Below are positions 16,801 to 26,926 of a stretch of DNA of 27,400 bases, one piece after another. The notes beneath the pieces were generated by a model that had not been told where the DNA came from, ran no database searches, and was given only the letters and a program-made list of their open reading frames with translations. The position numbers and the translations under genes were made by a program. The stretch is taken from assembly GCA_946803715.1 (NCBI GenBank), contig CAMPET010000268.1, positions 1 through 27,400 on the forward strand. Direction: 5' to 3'. The stretch comes from Beroe ovata (lineage: Eukaryota; Ctenophora; Nuda; Beroida; Beroidae). Numbering within the stretch: position 1 is the first letter of the stretch; each line of letters begins with the position of its first letter.

Positions 16801-18825
16801 TGTACAGTGTACACTCCTGTACAGTGCACACGAGCTGTACAATGTACCTACACTGTACAGTGTACACTCCTGTACAGTGCACACGAGCTGTACAATGTAC
16901 CTACAATGTACAATGACAGGGTGTGATAGAAACATACAATCGCAAATTAGGACCAACAAAAGAGTAGCACAAACAATGGAAAACCACGATCTACATATAA
17001 GCAATAGCTCAATACAAAATGAAACGATGTGATAACAATTCCAGCTTATGAAATAAAATATTAATACAATGACATGCTGATAAGAACTTTGCGGTGATAA
17101 GAAGTGTGTAGTGATAAGAAATATACAGTGCCTATGTCTGTGTGTGTGTCTGTGTGTGTGTGTGTGTCTGTTCCTGTTTGTGTGTGTCTGTGTGTTAGTG
17201 TGTCTGTATGTCTGTTCCTGCTTGTGTGTGTCTGTGTGTCTGTGTGTCTGTGTGTGTCTGTTCCTGTGTAAGTGTGTGTGTGTGTCTGTTTCTGTGTGTC
17301 TGTGTCAGTGTGTGAGTGTGTACTTGTGTACGTGTGTGATTATTTCAAGTCAACGCAAAGGAGTATACACAACGTTCAACAAGCTCAACCTAACCAATGC
17401 AAAGCTATACAAGGAATACAAACACCACCAATATCTAAAAGCAGTTGCCATGGCGATATCGGCTAGATTGCTCTTACTACGCAAGCGATTCCTCACTAAC
17501 GAGTACAATAGTGTGCTGTAGGATGAATCGTGCCAATGAAACATGTATTATGTATATAACGTCAGAATATAATATTTAGTCACGAAATAAGATTTGTATT
17601 TCAAATATCGCATGCGGATTGAGCATCGCCATGAGATGTATAATTGTTATGATTTTGATGTTGGCAACGGACGCTGTTATGATACATGGTATTGGATATT
17701 CAGGTTGATGCAGCTAGAATATGCGAGCCATTCTGATCGCCTAATTACCAGCCATGAACACACCTGAACCCCCATCAAACCTCCCTCACCTAAGATCTAC
17801 CCCACCCCCCTCACCTTGTACTGATTGGTTTGCTGCGATATCCTCCTGATTGAGTGTCCTCATGAATTCCTGATTTGCCTGCACTTGCTCCAATAAATCC
17901 TGGTTATGGAGCAGCAATGCAAAGTCCCTGTCTTCGACCATCTGCGTTGCCTGTAATTAGTTGTTCCAGATAATTAGTACTTTTACGTGAAAATATGGTA
18001 CTCAATATATACAATGGTCCTCAATGCAAACATGCAATGATGATGAATTACTGCTCATAACTGAAGAGAGTGAAGACTATAATTTTACTACCATTGGAGT
18101 ATTCTGCACGGTCATGACTGGTTCTGATAGCTTGAGGAAGAGGTTTGGCAGTGGGTGAGTGTATGGTATGGGAAATCGAGTGCCCATCACATCAACTGGA
18201 ACCTGCCCAAACCGTTGAGAAGCTGGCTGTTGAGCACGCGGTGTGAGTGTGAGGTCACCGGGGGGAAGGTGGGACGACAGAGTGGGGTAGGTGGGCCTGA
18301 AGTGGGTCATGAGTTATACAGAAGATACTATATGTCACATTGGTGTCAGTTCACTTGGCCAGTATTTCACTGCTACATACATTGGCTGTTGTGACTCCTG
18401 CTGGTTCAGCAAATCATTCTGGTTATCCAATATTCCAGAAGAGCCAGGCTCCTGATTGGCATCAGCATTAACACAACTTATGGCAAGTAAGTCATCTATG
18501 GTTTGATCCACCATACCATTGTTCCGTCTTAAGACCTGTGAGCAAATATAGGATGATAATAAAGAGAGGGAATACACAGCAATTTTTGGCTAAGGCCTGC
18601 ACAAATAAATCACATTATAATAAGTGTGCATGTGACTGCTGGTATATGTGATATAATGAATGAAAGTATGACCTAGAAACCACTTAATTATTCAAACAAT
18701 CACTAAAAACTTTGTTGAAAGTGAAAAGTCTCAACCTGTTCAATAAGAGAGTTCTCTAAATGTGGAAACATGTTCTTGAAGTCATTCATAGCAGAGGAGA
18801 AATTGAGCTTCTGAACGTCAGTCAT
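13474..18825 (-). CDS. CUEDC1: CUEDC1-like CUE-domain protein, 10 exons
   Basis: CUE domains bind ubiquitin; CUEDC1 proteins are cytoplasmic with poorly known roles. Exons (minus strand): 18825-18736, 18535-18381, 18296-18092, 17950-17815, 16290-16155, 16064-15994, exon 7 (15232-15123 or 14425-14316), exon 8 (14973-14878 or 14160-14065), 13956-13906, 13806-13474. Phases agree for one copy each of 7 and 8, giving 460 aa. CUE domain at about 9-49, with the MFP (19-21) and LL (46-47) motifs intact: AMNDFKNMFP, then VLRRNNGMVDQTIDDLL. Residues 153-190 (EDRDFALLLHNQDLLEQV) and about 212-235 (FSQRLLDASQATRTKLLKIA) correspond to the conserved central helix and the KLKHMGKSTRRKLFELA-like block of vertebrate CUEDC1. 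Then an acidic stretch, a proline run in exon 8, and a Tyr-containing end (NIYEEQY, TIYATT, SIYDCD, YDNL). An acceptor-like TATAG lies just before ATG 18825, so a 5' exon may be missing. Confidence 0.85.
13814..13857. repeat. (TG)n microsatellite
   Basis: An almost pure TG run with two TATG interruptions, in the intron between exons 9 and 10 of the CUEDC1-like gene, starting directly upstream of the exon 10 acceptor (minus strand). On that strand it reads (CA)n. Confidence 0.9.
14022..14750. repeat. Duplication copy B with exons 7B and 8B of the CUEDC1-like gene
   Basis: It runs from tatagatttgacacc to gatgtctcaataa and matches 14835-15553 along its whole length with scattered substitutions and small indels (for example six extra bases near 14268). 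It contains exon 7B (14425-14316) and exon 8B (14160-14065) with intact splice sites. Relative to copy A, exon 7 differs by one silent Leu codon. Exon 8 has silent Arg and Pro changes and one His/Pro change. Confidence 0.9.
14834..14834. other. Assembly gap (single N) at the edge of the duplication
   Basis: The single n stands directly before the first base of copy A (14835). About 83 bp of non-duplicated sequence (14751-14833) separate it from the end of copy B. Single-N joins mark unresolved positions, so the distance and order here are uncertain. Confidence 0.9.
14835..15553. repeat. Duplication copy A with exons 7A and 8A of the CUEDC1-like gene
   Basis: Near-identical to 14022-14750, same orientation, offset about 813 bp. 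It contains exon 7A (15232-15123) and exon 8A (14973-14878), both with AG/GTGAGT splice signals. Both copies also carry a CG-rich piece (gtccgcgcgcgg...ttcgcgcg) that may be a small repeat inside the intron. Confidence 0.9.
16758..16916. repeat. 53-bp tandem repeat, three units, internally palindromic
   Basis: Units start at 16758, 16811 and 16864, exactly 53 bp apart. Each holds several self-complementary CTGTACAG words, including ACACTGTACAGTGT, so single strands could fold into hairpins. It lies in the 1.5-kb intron between exons 4 and 5 (16291-17814) of the CUEDC1-like gene. Similar TACTGTATAC/CAGTGTAC words extend left to about 16570. Confidence 0.85.
17135..17338. repeat. TGTGTGTC/TGTTCCTG microsatellite in CUEDC1-like intron 4
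   Basis: About 200 bp of TGTG with regular CTG and TTCCTG interruptions. The Cys/Val/Leu reading frame across it is a by-product of the repeat and not a gene. Confidence 0.9.
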
Positions 18826-19453
18826 TTTGTAGCTCCTATAAAATATGAAACACTTAGGAAAAGATTTAATAAGAAATTATTCTAACTGTGGTCTACTGCA
18901 GAGAGCAGTGATCCTCTAGCACAGCTTACTTAGAGGGGTGCCGAGTCTCCAAATTGCAATATTTGTACTGTAATCAAGGAAATTGATGTAGTTTTAAGTA
19001 AGGTGAATTTGTGGACCACCACTCTATGAACACCACAGTAAGACATCATCAAAGATATTTGTCTCCACATGCTTCACGAGAATTATTCAAGGACAAGAAA
19101 ACCTGTCATGTGAACATGATATACCTTATATTGGGAACAGCAACAGTACTTAAATTTTAAACCATAGCTACACATGATACTCCTGTGAGGATGTTCACAC
19201 TTCCAAATCTAACAAGAATGAAGAAATTATAAGGGAGGACTTAGTCACAATTCCTTCAAGAATGCGAAAAATAAGCCCTAAAAGATGATGCTTGAAAGAT
19301 AAGCCTAATTGAAAGATGATGCTTGCCCAGTTGTTTGACATTCATTAATCTGTATAGTGTACATATATCGTCAAATGATATGTAAATGAATTTTGTGAAA
19401 TAAAAGTCTTCTTTTTGTGCAATACTGCAATATAATAGGATGTTCCTGATGTT
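18826..19453. other. Intergenic region upstream of the CUEDC1-like gene
   Basis: About 630 bp, AT-rich. It should hold the promoter and possibly a 5' exon of the minus-strand CUEDC1-like gene. I see no ORF, TATA box or repeat that I can support. Confidence 0.4.
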
Positions 19454-20038
19454 GTCAATCGATGATAGACCCTTGTCAGATTTTATCTGACCTCAGTTTC
19501 TCGCGCGCGGCGCGCGCGCCTTCATCGAAGGCCGAAACAGTTTCGGCCTTCGATGAAGGCGCGCTCGCGCGAGAAACAGGTCAGGTAACATCTGACAAGA
19601 TAGACCCTGCTGAATTTTTAATTGTTCATGCGTGCGGATAACTTGCGAACACGCAATGAGATTTCGCTTTGTGCGCGGCGCGCGCGTGCTGACGCGAGCC
19701 TAGCTTCGCGGCATGCATCAGCGGTCTAGCTTCGCCAAACAATACTACATTGGACGTTTTGCGATTTTTCAATTTCAAATTTGCAATTCATTTAGTAAAA
19801 TAAAGGCCAAGGGCGCGCGCGACGTGTGCACTAATTTTCACAAAAACTTACCTGGCCTGGCCCGGCTATAACTGGCTATATAACTGGCTATATAAGCGCC
19901 TCGCGGCCACAGAACCATTAAATATAAATTGTCTGGCGATGCTAGACCGCTGATGCAAGCCGCGAAGCGTCTGTCTGAGAATAAGTTTGCGCCGCGCGCG
20001 CAAAACGAAATTCTCGACAGGGTCTATCATCGATCGAC
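19454..20038. mobile_element. Foldback/MITE-like non-autonomous element
   Basis: The left end GTCAATCGATGATAGACCC (19454) and right end GGGTCTATCATCGATCGAC (20020-20038) are inverted repeats with one mismatch. Further in, ATCAGCGGTCTAGCTTCGCC (19717-19736) is inverted at about 19932-19955, and CG-rich blocks at 19658-19690 and 19985-20015 are also paired. The left part holds a near-perfect hairpin with ~60-bp arms (19473-19538 and 19540-19599) centred on a single A at 19539. No transposase frame is present. A related arm lies at 4641-4730. I could not define a target-site duplication. Confidence 0.75.
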
Positions 20039-21096
20039 AAAATATAAACTAGGGTCCATTATCATCATTGATATGAAATCCTCGACAACATATATAATTT
20101 ATTAACAAAACAAGATTGAAGATACGCACTTTGCACACAACATGATTACAGAATAGCGCAAAACAATAATGAAAATTGTAAAATTGTTCTTGATAATAAA
20201 GTTCATTGCTTGGCAAGATCTATTTTATTACATCGCTAATTACAGTTAATTCATAATTATTGTTGCCACAGAAGTTGATTTCATGACACAGTGAGACTGT
20301 ACTCTATAATCGATTCTTCTGCCCTGTCTCTGAGATGAAGACTAGCTTGAGCATAAAGCCTTAAGGCATATGTCGAGTATTGTCAGGCATCAGGAAACAT
20401 TTCTTAATAACAAGCCATCTAGATAGCAACTTTGGTCAAGGCAGAATGGTTACCTATGTGCATAGCCAGAAAAACACGGTATAGATCCTTTATATAGATT
20501 ATAGTGTTCAGTATAGACCCCTCTGTTGTCAAAGAATTTGCTTGCCTTAGCACATATTACTTATTTAAACAATAAGATCATTGTTCAGTGTAGTAAGAAT
20601 TTCATTCAATTCCTCAGAGCTTTCTATGGCGATTTTATTTATTACTTATTGTTTATCTGTATTGCCACCTATCTGTTGTAGCGTTACATTGTACGCATTT
20701 GGTTGTGTCATTATCTGCTTGTTTGTTTTGGACAGTTCTTTTTGATTCTGTGCTTATGATATCCATATTTGCAAAGAGTATTATACCTACTAATTACTAT
20801 ATTCAATAGTCTGATGTGATTGCATTTGATATAGATAGATGATCCTCTCACATGAAGACTAGCTTAGTGACGTGTAAGCATTATAATGGAGGACAATCGT
20901 CATACTGATAGAAATATCATAAATATACGATGCATATGAATCAAACTTTGATCAAAACCAACAAGTCATGTACCTACCCTGCTTTTAGTTTGTTAGAAAA
21001 GGAATCATAATCACGGGGCTCTGTCGCAATGAATTTTAATTTTTTGGCAGTAACTTCAATATTCCAGATTAGCTATGGACTAGCAGTGAACAAACT
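20039..21096. other. AT-rich intergenic stretch, no gene seen
   Basis: About 1.06 kb with no coding-like frame on either strand. It should include the promoter and 5' UTR of the Gln-rich gene that starts at 21097. No repeat of note. Confidence 0.4.
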
Positions 21097-22518
21097 ATGG
21101 CATCATACACACCCAACATGTCTGTGATTGTCAGTGCTAGTCACTACCCAGGTAAGTAGAATGGAGCATTTTTCTTGTGCTATTCTCAATAGGCTCAATC
21201 CAATTTTACATTGCAAGGCAAATATGCGTACAATCCATTGCTATTGCTACTCATGATGATTGAAAATTTTTGTTGGTGATGGAAAATTGTAGTAACAAAA
21301 CTCATATCTAACAGGACAGGGTGAAGGAATGCCTATGAATAGCTTTGCAGAGGGTATGCAGCCACCGAATATTTCTTCTTTCCAGCACCCAGCTGGTATT
21401 CAGGTCAGATCTTGTCTTGTTTGGACAGAGTTGACAATCCCGATATTAGATATAACTAGCTGGCCTTGAGGCTGCTTGCTGTCCGAGGCGGTTTACAGGA
21501 TGGCCCACAAGCCGTTAAGATCATATATCATGTCATATCCATTCATGGTATATGCTGGGAATGTGAAGCAAAGTTGTATCTGTCATCTCTACTTCAAAAC
21601 ACCTGACTTAGAGAACCTTGCGCTTGTGGACAGCAGAATACTTTCAAGATTGTTATAGATTGTCAATATTTCATATCTCTTGGCTGTTGCAAGACTGTTG
21701 CAAGACTCGGTTTTCCTTATATACTACGGGTCTCGAAATCTGACACCACTCGGTACCCAATCAAGCATGCTAATTGGAATGCCCATGACGCTTGACACCA
21801 CTCGAAAACGGGGAGCATGTTGAACACCACACGTCTGACATCACTTGAGAATGGACAGCATTTCGACATCACAAAGGAAGAATGGAGACGGGAATACTCG
21901 ATTACTATCAACACTTAAACTTAAGATACGACTATCATTGCACTAAGATTCAAGATTGTATTGTAACGTTGAAAATAGGAAAGGGCTATCAGAATAACAG
22001 AGGCCGGAGGCCGCGGGTCCTGCTAGTCCTATAATAATTCTTGTTTAATGTTCTGCCTCATGATCGATATTAATCATTGTTGCAGGTGCCGGCAATGTCA
22101 TCATATTCGAGCAACTCTTCCATGACGTCCTCTATCCCATCATCTGTGATGACTCATAACACTATGCCCCCGAACAGTATTCCTCACAACAGTTTAGCCC
22201 CACAATCGGGAGGTTATGAGCATCCGTATTATACTCGACCGCAGCAACAATCCCAGCTGCCACAGCAACAACAGGTTCAACAACAACAACCTCAACAACA
22301 ACAGCAACTGCATCAACAGCAACAGCAACATCAACAACAACATCAACAACAACAGAAACAACAACCTCAGCAACAACCTCAGCCGCAGCAACAACAGCAA
22401 CAACAACAACAACAACAACCNGCAACATTCACAGCAGCAGCAGAAGCAGCAGCAACAACAACAACAGCATCAGCAACATCAGCAACAGCAACAACAACAA
22501 CAACAACAACAGCAACAG
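21097..22518 (+). CDS. Glutamine-rich protein, 5' exons (partial; gap inside the Q tract)
   Basis: Not recognised. Exons 21097-21151, 21315-21403 and 22086-22518 join with consistent phases (gtaagt donor, acaggacag and tgcag acceptors). The protein begins MASYTPNMSVIVSASHYPG and continues Met/Pro/Ser/Asn-rich to GGYEHPYYTRP. From there it is almost pure Gln with some His and Pro, encoded by mixed CAA and CAG. Such a start is typical of transcriptional regulators, but no DNA-binding domain is visible. The N at 22421 breaks the frame: the Gln frame resumes one base off, so the tract length is unknown. The frame after exon 3 is open only to GTTTGG, a weak donor. A possible short last exon at 22626-22664 (QPLVIHQSPDAP, then TGA) is in phase; otherwise the rest lies beyond what I can identify. 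Confidence 0.6.
21741..21873. repeat. Degenerate ~44-bp tandem repeat in the Gln-rich gene intron
   Basis: TGACACCACTCG at 21741 and 21793 and TGACATCACTTG at 21837. The last two start adjacent, alignable units (gagcatgttgaacaccac against cagcatttcgacatcac). It lies in intron 2 (21404-22085). Confidence 0.6.
22243..22518 (+). repeat. CAA/CAG trinucleotide tract (polyglutamine coding) with assembly N
   Basis: About 275 bp of interrupted CAA/CAG/CAT triplets. The n at 22421 marks an unresolved point in the tract. Mixed codons suggest a stable tract, not a pure expandable repeat. Confidence 0.9.
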
Positions 22519-22664
22519 GTTTGGATTGCATCACCATTCCAATAATCTTTTATTGTATTTTACGACCTTTTCAATCATTCATTAGTTTTATCACTCACTT
22601 CATAATGTATCAAGAAGTAAATCAGCAACCACTGGTCATTCACCAGTCGCCTGACGCACCCTGA

Positions 22665-24193
22665 ATGCACCTAGGTGCATTAAACTGCAACAGACACAAT
22701 GTTGCAAGAGTGGCCTTGATAGTTTCAGCATCAATACTTTTTACGTTTTATACGCTATTCAGAGGTTTCCTGGATAAGACTAAGAATACGGTACTATTGC
22801 CATATTCAAAAGTACCCATTCATTCATAACGTTCGAGTAGTAACATCTCCCAACATTTCGGTAAACAGTATGAAGGATGAATATTGAAGTACGGGATGTC
22901 TTTGTACCAAATCCGCTGCATACGTTCTCCTACAATTATAATCGCGCAAAATGGATAATATGATAATGCCGCAATATTTGATAGTAAGACCACATGGTAC
23001 ATACAAGTGACCACGGTGCCAGTCAAATACGCACATTCACACAGACAGACACAGAAACACACACAAAAACACACACAAAGAGTTTATGCATAATATGAGG
23101 ATATACCAGGTCAAACAAGTGCCATGTTGCATAGCTATGAAGCTAATTAGCATACAATTTGTCTGAAGTAGAATGGAACAGTCAGGGTATATATCATGAC
23201 AAATTTCACCCAGATGGCATTGCTCTTTCATTGAAAATTGAATGACACACACATAGGTATGATGAATATGCGCTACAAAATTAACAGCGATTCAACACGT
23301 ATATAATGAGAACATCATTTATAACCTCTCATTATGATAGTTTGCATGAATTGCTGTCTATGCAGCCCTGTCTTTGCCATTTGGCAACTGTCCAGTAGAG
23401 TATACCCATCTTGATATTTGAACTAAGAGCGTTTCTTCAGTTTGGAGTACCGGTTCGGTTTTGATGTTTGTGTACTTTGCATGTGTGTGATGTGTGTTTG
23501 TGTGTCCTATGATGGATGTCTGAAGACGGAGTGTTTGCCCCCTCGCGCGTCACGCCCCCCCCCCTCTGAACCCCACGGAACCCCTGTCCACAGAGAACCC
23601 CCCGTTGCCGCCCTCTCTCCAATGTTATTATACGTTATATGTCCTTGAGGCAGCACGCTAATTAATATTGCGAGCTGATTCGCCCGCTCTCTCCCTCCCT
23701 GAGAGAGCGCAGCTCTCCCTCCCAGTGTTAGTCGGGGAGGTCACGTGTCTCCCTTGCCCTCATGTGACGTGACCATCACTCCTGGTTGGCTAGCAACACG
23801 CACGTGACACAATGCGCGCAATTTCACTGGACCGCGCGCAGACTGGCCAGTATGAATTACATGCAACAAGGATAAGGCAATTAGTCGCCTCATTATTTCT
23901 CTACCGCTATAAACCGGTTTTAAGAAATATGGGGTTGAACCCCCTAGCCGGCAAACCCCCCTCCCCCCTTAGGCCCCCCATTCACGGCCCTCTGAGGGAC
24001 ACACGATCTGTGTGAAGGTAACCGCAGCTCGACGCTGCTGACATATAATAACCGTCTCATTGCATTATCAAGTGTTGAGAGCGCAGTGTGCTCTATATAT
24101 GGAATAATCGATGTGTGACGTAACAACCTTCTTAATTTGCTCTCTAGCAGCACAGCTTTCTCAACAGAGTGGACGTTCTCTCGTATCACTTTT
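22665..24193. other. Non-coding stretch with CA-rich and C-rich patches
   Basis: I see no exon that I can support. It holds an (ACAC)-rich patch at 23038-23080, C-rich patches at 23546-23605 and 23938-23990, an inverted CTCTCC/GAGAGAGCG patch at 23685-23720, and CACGTG E-boxes at about 23742 and 23802. These could be promoter-like but have no gene attached. Confidence 0.35.
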
Positions 24194-24487
24194 TTACATA
24201 GTGCTGCCGTAAGGAAATCTTGATATCTTGCGAAGTGTGACTTTGATTAATTGGTCCAAATCAATAAATGAATGGGTTATGCCAACTTCTTTAGGAATTT
24301 TCGGTATGCCAAGATCAACTTTATCGAAATTTGCGAAAACTTCAATATCCGGAATTTCGAAATGAGGTCGAAACACAGGTTTTTCCTGTGGAATACCAAC
24401 TGTCGGCTTGTCAATTATCTTGTAGAAGGCTCCGATGATGTCGTTGAATTCACCATCCGTGAACTGAATTTCGGATATGTTTTCGCT
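24194..24487 (-). CDS. Unrecognised terminal-exon-like ORF, 97 codons plus stop
   Basis: The frame is open from 24487 (an acceptor-like gcttattag lies just upstream on the minus strand) to TAA at 24196-24194. The peptide has a balanced, protein-like composition, with FNDIIGAFYKIIDKP, FRPHFEIPDIEVFANFDKV and LGIPKIPKEVG, unlike the repeat-derived frames nearby. I cannot place it in a family. It may be the last exon of a minus-strand gene or a remnant of a mobile element; similar decayed frames lie at 25915-26926 on the same strand. Confidence 0.4.
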   Translation of the reverse strand, partial: SENISEIQFTDGEFNDIIGAFYKIIDKPTVGIPQEKPVFRPHFEIPDIEVFANFDKVDLGIPKIPKEVGITHSFIDLDQLIKVTLRKISRFPYGSTM

Positions 24488-24814
24488 CTAATAAGCCACG
24501 TGACTAGCTATCAGATACGTTAGGTAATAGAGGGGGGGCAAACATTATAATCTAGATAAGAGGTTATCCCACGATGTGCTCTCCACAATTGGTGCAGATC
24601 ATTCATACTGTGACAAGTCATGCATGGATCATGTAGAGCGTATTCCATATTCACATAATATCACGATAGAAATCGCATTGATCACTTAAATACCTAGACA
24701 GTGGAGGTGAATATTTGTCGTCCAAAGATCAGATTAGCCTATTATTAGCCTATTATAAGCGCTAGATAATAGATATAGTGTGATTTATGTTATGAAATGA
24801 CGTACGAATGCTTT

Positions 24815-25390
24815 GTTGCTATGGTAACTTTGGTGCTGTGAAGATAATCGCTCTGGCAACACACATGCTATGAAGACTGTGTTGCTATGGAAACAGTGAT
24901 GCTGTGAAGATTGTTGCTATGGTAACACTGGTGCTGTGAAAATTGTGTTGTTCTGGAAACACTGACGCTGTGAAGGCTGTTACTATGGAAACAATGCAGT
25001 GAAGACTGTGTTGCTATAGCAACACACATGTTGTGAAGATCGTGTTGCTATGGTAACACTTGTGCTGTGAAGATTGTTGCTATGGAAATAAGCATGTTGA
25101 GAGGACTGCGTTGCTGTGTAAACACTGATCTTGTGACGACTGCGTTGCATGGTAACACTGGTGTTGTTAAGACTGCATTGCTATGGAAACACCATTGCTG
25201 TGAAGACTGGTGCTGTCATGGTAAAAAAGATACTGTGAGACTTTGTTGCTATGGCAACACTAGTGCTGTGTAGAATTGTGCTGTGGTAACACACTTGTTG
25301 TGAACACAGTGTTTCTGTGGCATCACAAATGCTATGAAGACTGTGTTGCTGTGGAGGCACTGTGCTTTGAAGACTGTGTTGTTTTGAAGC
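24815..25390. repeat. ~33-bp minisatellite, about 18 units, each with an RFX X-box-like core
   Basis: Core copies begin at 24815, 24847, 24881, 24913, 24947, 24979, 25010, 25044, 25076, 25110, 25144, 25177, 25212, 25245, 25278, 25311, 25345 and 25378. The spacing is 31-35 bp throughout. The best core is GTTGCTATGGTAAC, joined by a ...GTGCTGTGAAGACT spacer. Eight copies fit the X-box consensus RYYNYY-AT-RRNRAC without mismatch (24815, 24881, 24913, 24979, 25010, 25044, 25177, 25245). Two more fit with a CT spacer (24847, 24947). Confidence 0.85.
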
Positions 25391-25914
25391 AAGATGTAGA
25401 CCTTGTTAAGTTGATGATACAAAGAATCTCGGTGTCCAGATACAGAAAAGATGCTGTTTAGAATACATCTATTGGAAGTTAGGTTCCCTAAATCCATGCT
25501 ATTTGGGTAGTACAACTGCGTTGACATAACTGTGGTATATTTCTGTATCCAACCTAAGCATAGAATTGTTTAACATGTAGTTTCCTTTCCGAGGTTTATA
25601 AAATGATCAACTGCTCCAAATACTGCTATTGGAGTTGGGACATTGCTCTTTTGTTCAAAGGAAGCTGCTCTATCATACCTGACATGCGCTCCAAAATCAT
25701 AAACCGGCATCGTCCATTGTCAAATTCATTCTGCCTCAGAGCTGTAAATCACCCTCTTCTGACCCTTTAAGTGCCATTGTGTGGGTTTTCCCAATTCCTC
25801 CAATCCCCCGCCTTCATATATATCCGATTAGAAGTTAAGCCATTTTGCCTCGATGGATTGAAGCTCAATAATTCCCTCTACTGAGCGTCTCTTAAGTTTC
25901 TCTTTCATGTAATC
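25391..25914. other. Non-coding stretch after the X-box array
   Basis: No supported gene. The minus strand has short broken frames that may continue the decayed element to the right, but stops are frequent. Confidence 0.35.
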
Positions 25915-26926
25915 TTATCCATTAAGCCGTGGCACGCTCAGCAGCCGAATTGGGTCAGCAACTTGTCCAAATTCTGGCTGGCCAATGTTGGACGAAAAAT
26001 GGCAAAATCCTTTAAACCAAATTTTCGGAGTCCCTGAGGACCGAAAAGCATCTCCGAATGCATTACCGTATCTCTCATTAGCACTTATCACATATACACT
26101 TGCTTCGAAGCTGTTTAGTAGTTACCACCCCTGGGAAATGCTATGTACAAAATAGTGATACGAGAGAACGTCCATAACGCTACTGCTGCTGCTGCAGTCA
26201 AGAGAGAGTGTGCGTGTGCGCCATGTAATATAAATCGTATATATATACGCGCTCTCTCCCTCTCTCGAGTTACTCGCTGCCGGTGTGCGCTCTCTCTCTC
26301 TCTCTATGAGAGGGAGATAGCTATTAGAGAGAGGCGGCTGCGTTATAGCGCGCTACTCTCTCTCTCCCCATAACAGTTGCTCTCTGTCTCTCAGAACAGA
26401 GTTGCGTTATTCTTTCTGTAGGTTGTGAGCGTTTTCATCCGATTCATAGTGGTGGAAATCATCGCGATGTATGCTTCAAACTTATGTCACCCTGCTGCCC
26501 CCTTTTTTGCAACGTCGCTCAAAACCGTTATTTGCAAGGGTGCTTTTGTCCTGATGTCAGTTTTGTTGGAGATGAATCTACTTTTTCGTATATTGGAGTC
26601 AATCTTGTCAACATAGTGTAAATTCAGCAACTGTAATCAAATCTGGGTTCTGCGTTTAACTTCTGGACGACAACTACCAAACCGTCATTTAATCAATGCC
26701 CATTTTAATGCTAGAGCAATTATAGGTGTGATAGGATTCTATTGTACCGAATTCCAACTCCCCTTTCAAATCTCCTCGACTTTTCCTTCGGTAATGGAAA
26801 TTTGTGCTTTTCACTCAGATCAAACCCTTGAAGAAGATCTAAAACAATGAACCATTTGTAATGAACGTTTCATAATCTGATAATCGTCTGAGCTGATTCC
26901 GGCTTTGGAATTTTCACTCTATCCAT
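25915..26926 (-). pseudogene. Decayed coding fragments, origin unknown
   Basis: Three stretches on the minus strand read as protein with few stops. 26926-26720 begins MDRVKIPKPESAQTIIRL, has one TGA, then 49 more residues. 26630-26391 gives 47 residues, one TGA, then 31 more in the same frame. 26121-25915 gives 68 residues, including ERYGNAFGDAFRS, then TAA. The ERYGN...AFR words faintly recall the gag-like region of BEL/Pao retroelements, but that is too short to rely on. The pattern suggests an old mobile element or a dead gene. I cannot exclude real exons with unrecognised introns. Confidence 0.35.
26197..26395. repeat. CT/GA-rich stretch with inverted pairs
   Basis: CTCTCTCC and GAGAGAG runs alternate at about 26199-26208, 26251-26268, 26289-26316, 26324-26334, 26355-26368 and 26379-26392. 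They can pair with each other into several hairpins. The overlapping plus-strand frame is a by-product. Confidence 0.7.

Noticed and set aside
16748-17032. 94-aa plus-strand frame with repeated Cys/Thr/Tyr
   Set aside because: Produced by the 53-bp tandem repeat inside an intron.
17111-17521. 136-aa Cys/Val-rich plus-strand frame resembling a membrane protein
   Set aside because: Produced by the TGTG microsatellite in CUEDC1-like intron 4.
22162-22428. Val/Ala-rich and Leu-rich minus-strand frames
   Set aside because: Shadows of the CAA/CAG tract that codes Gln on the plus strand.
24815-25390. CRISPR-like array (regular spacing of repeats)
   Set aside because: Eukaryotic context; units are head-to-tail minisatellite copies with related, not unique, spacers.
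26143-26373. 76-aa plus-strand frame
   Set aside because: Made of the CT/GA simple repeat; no coding character.
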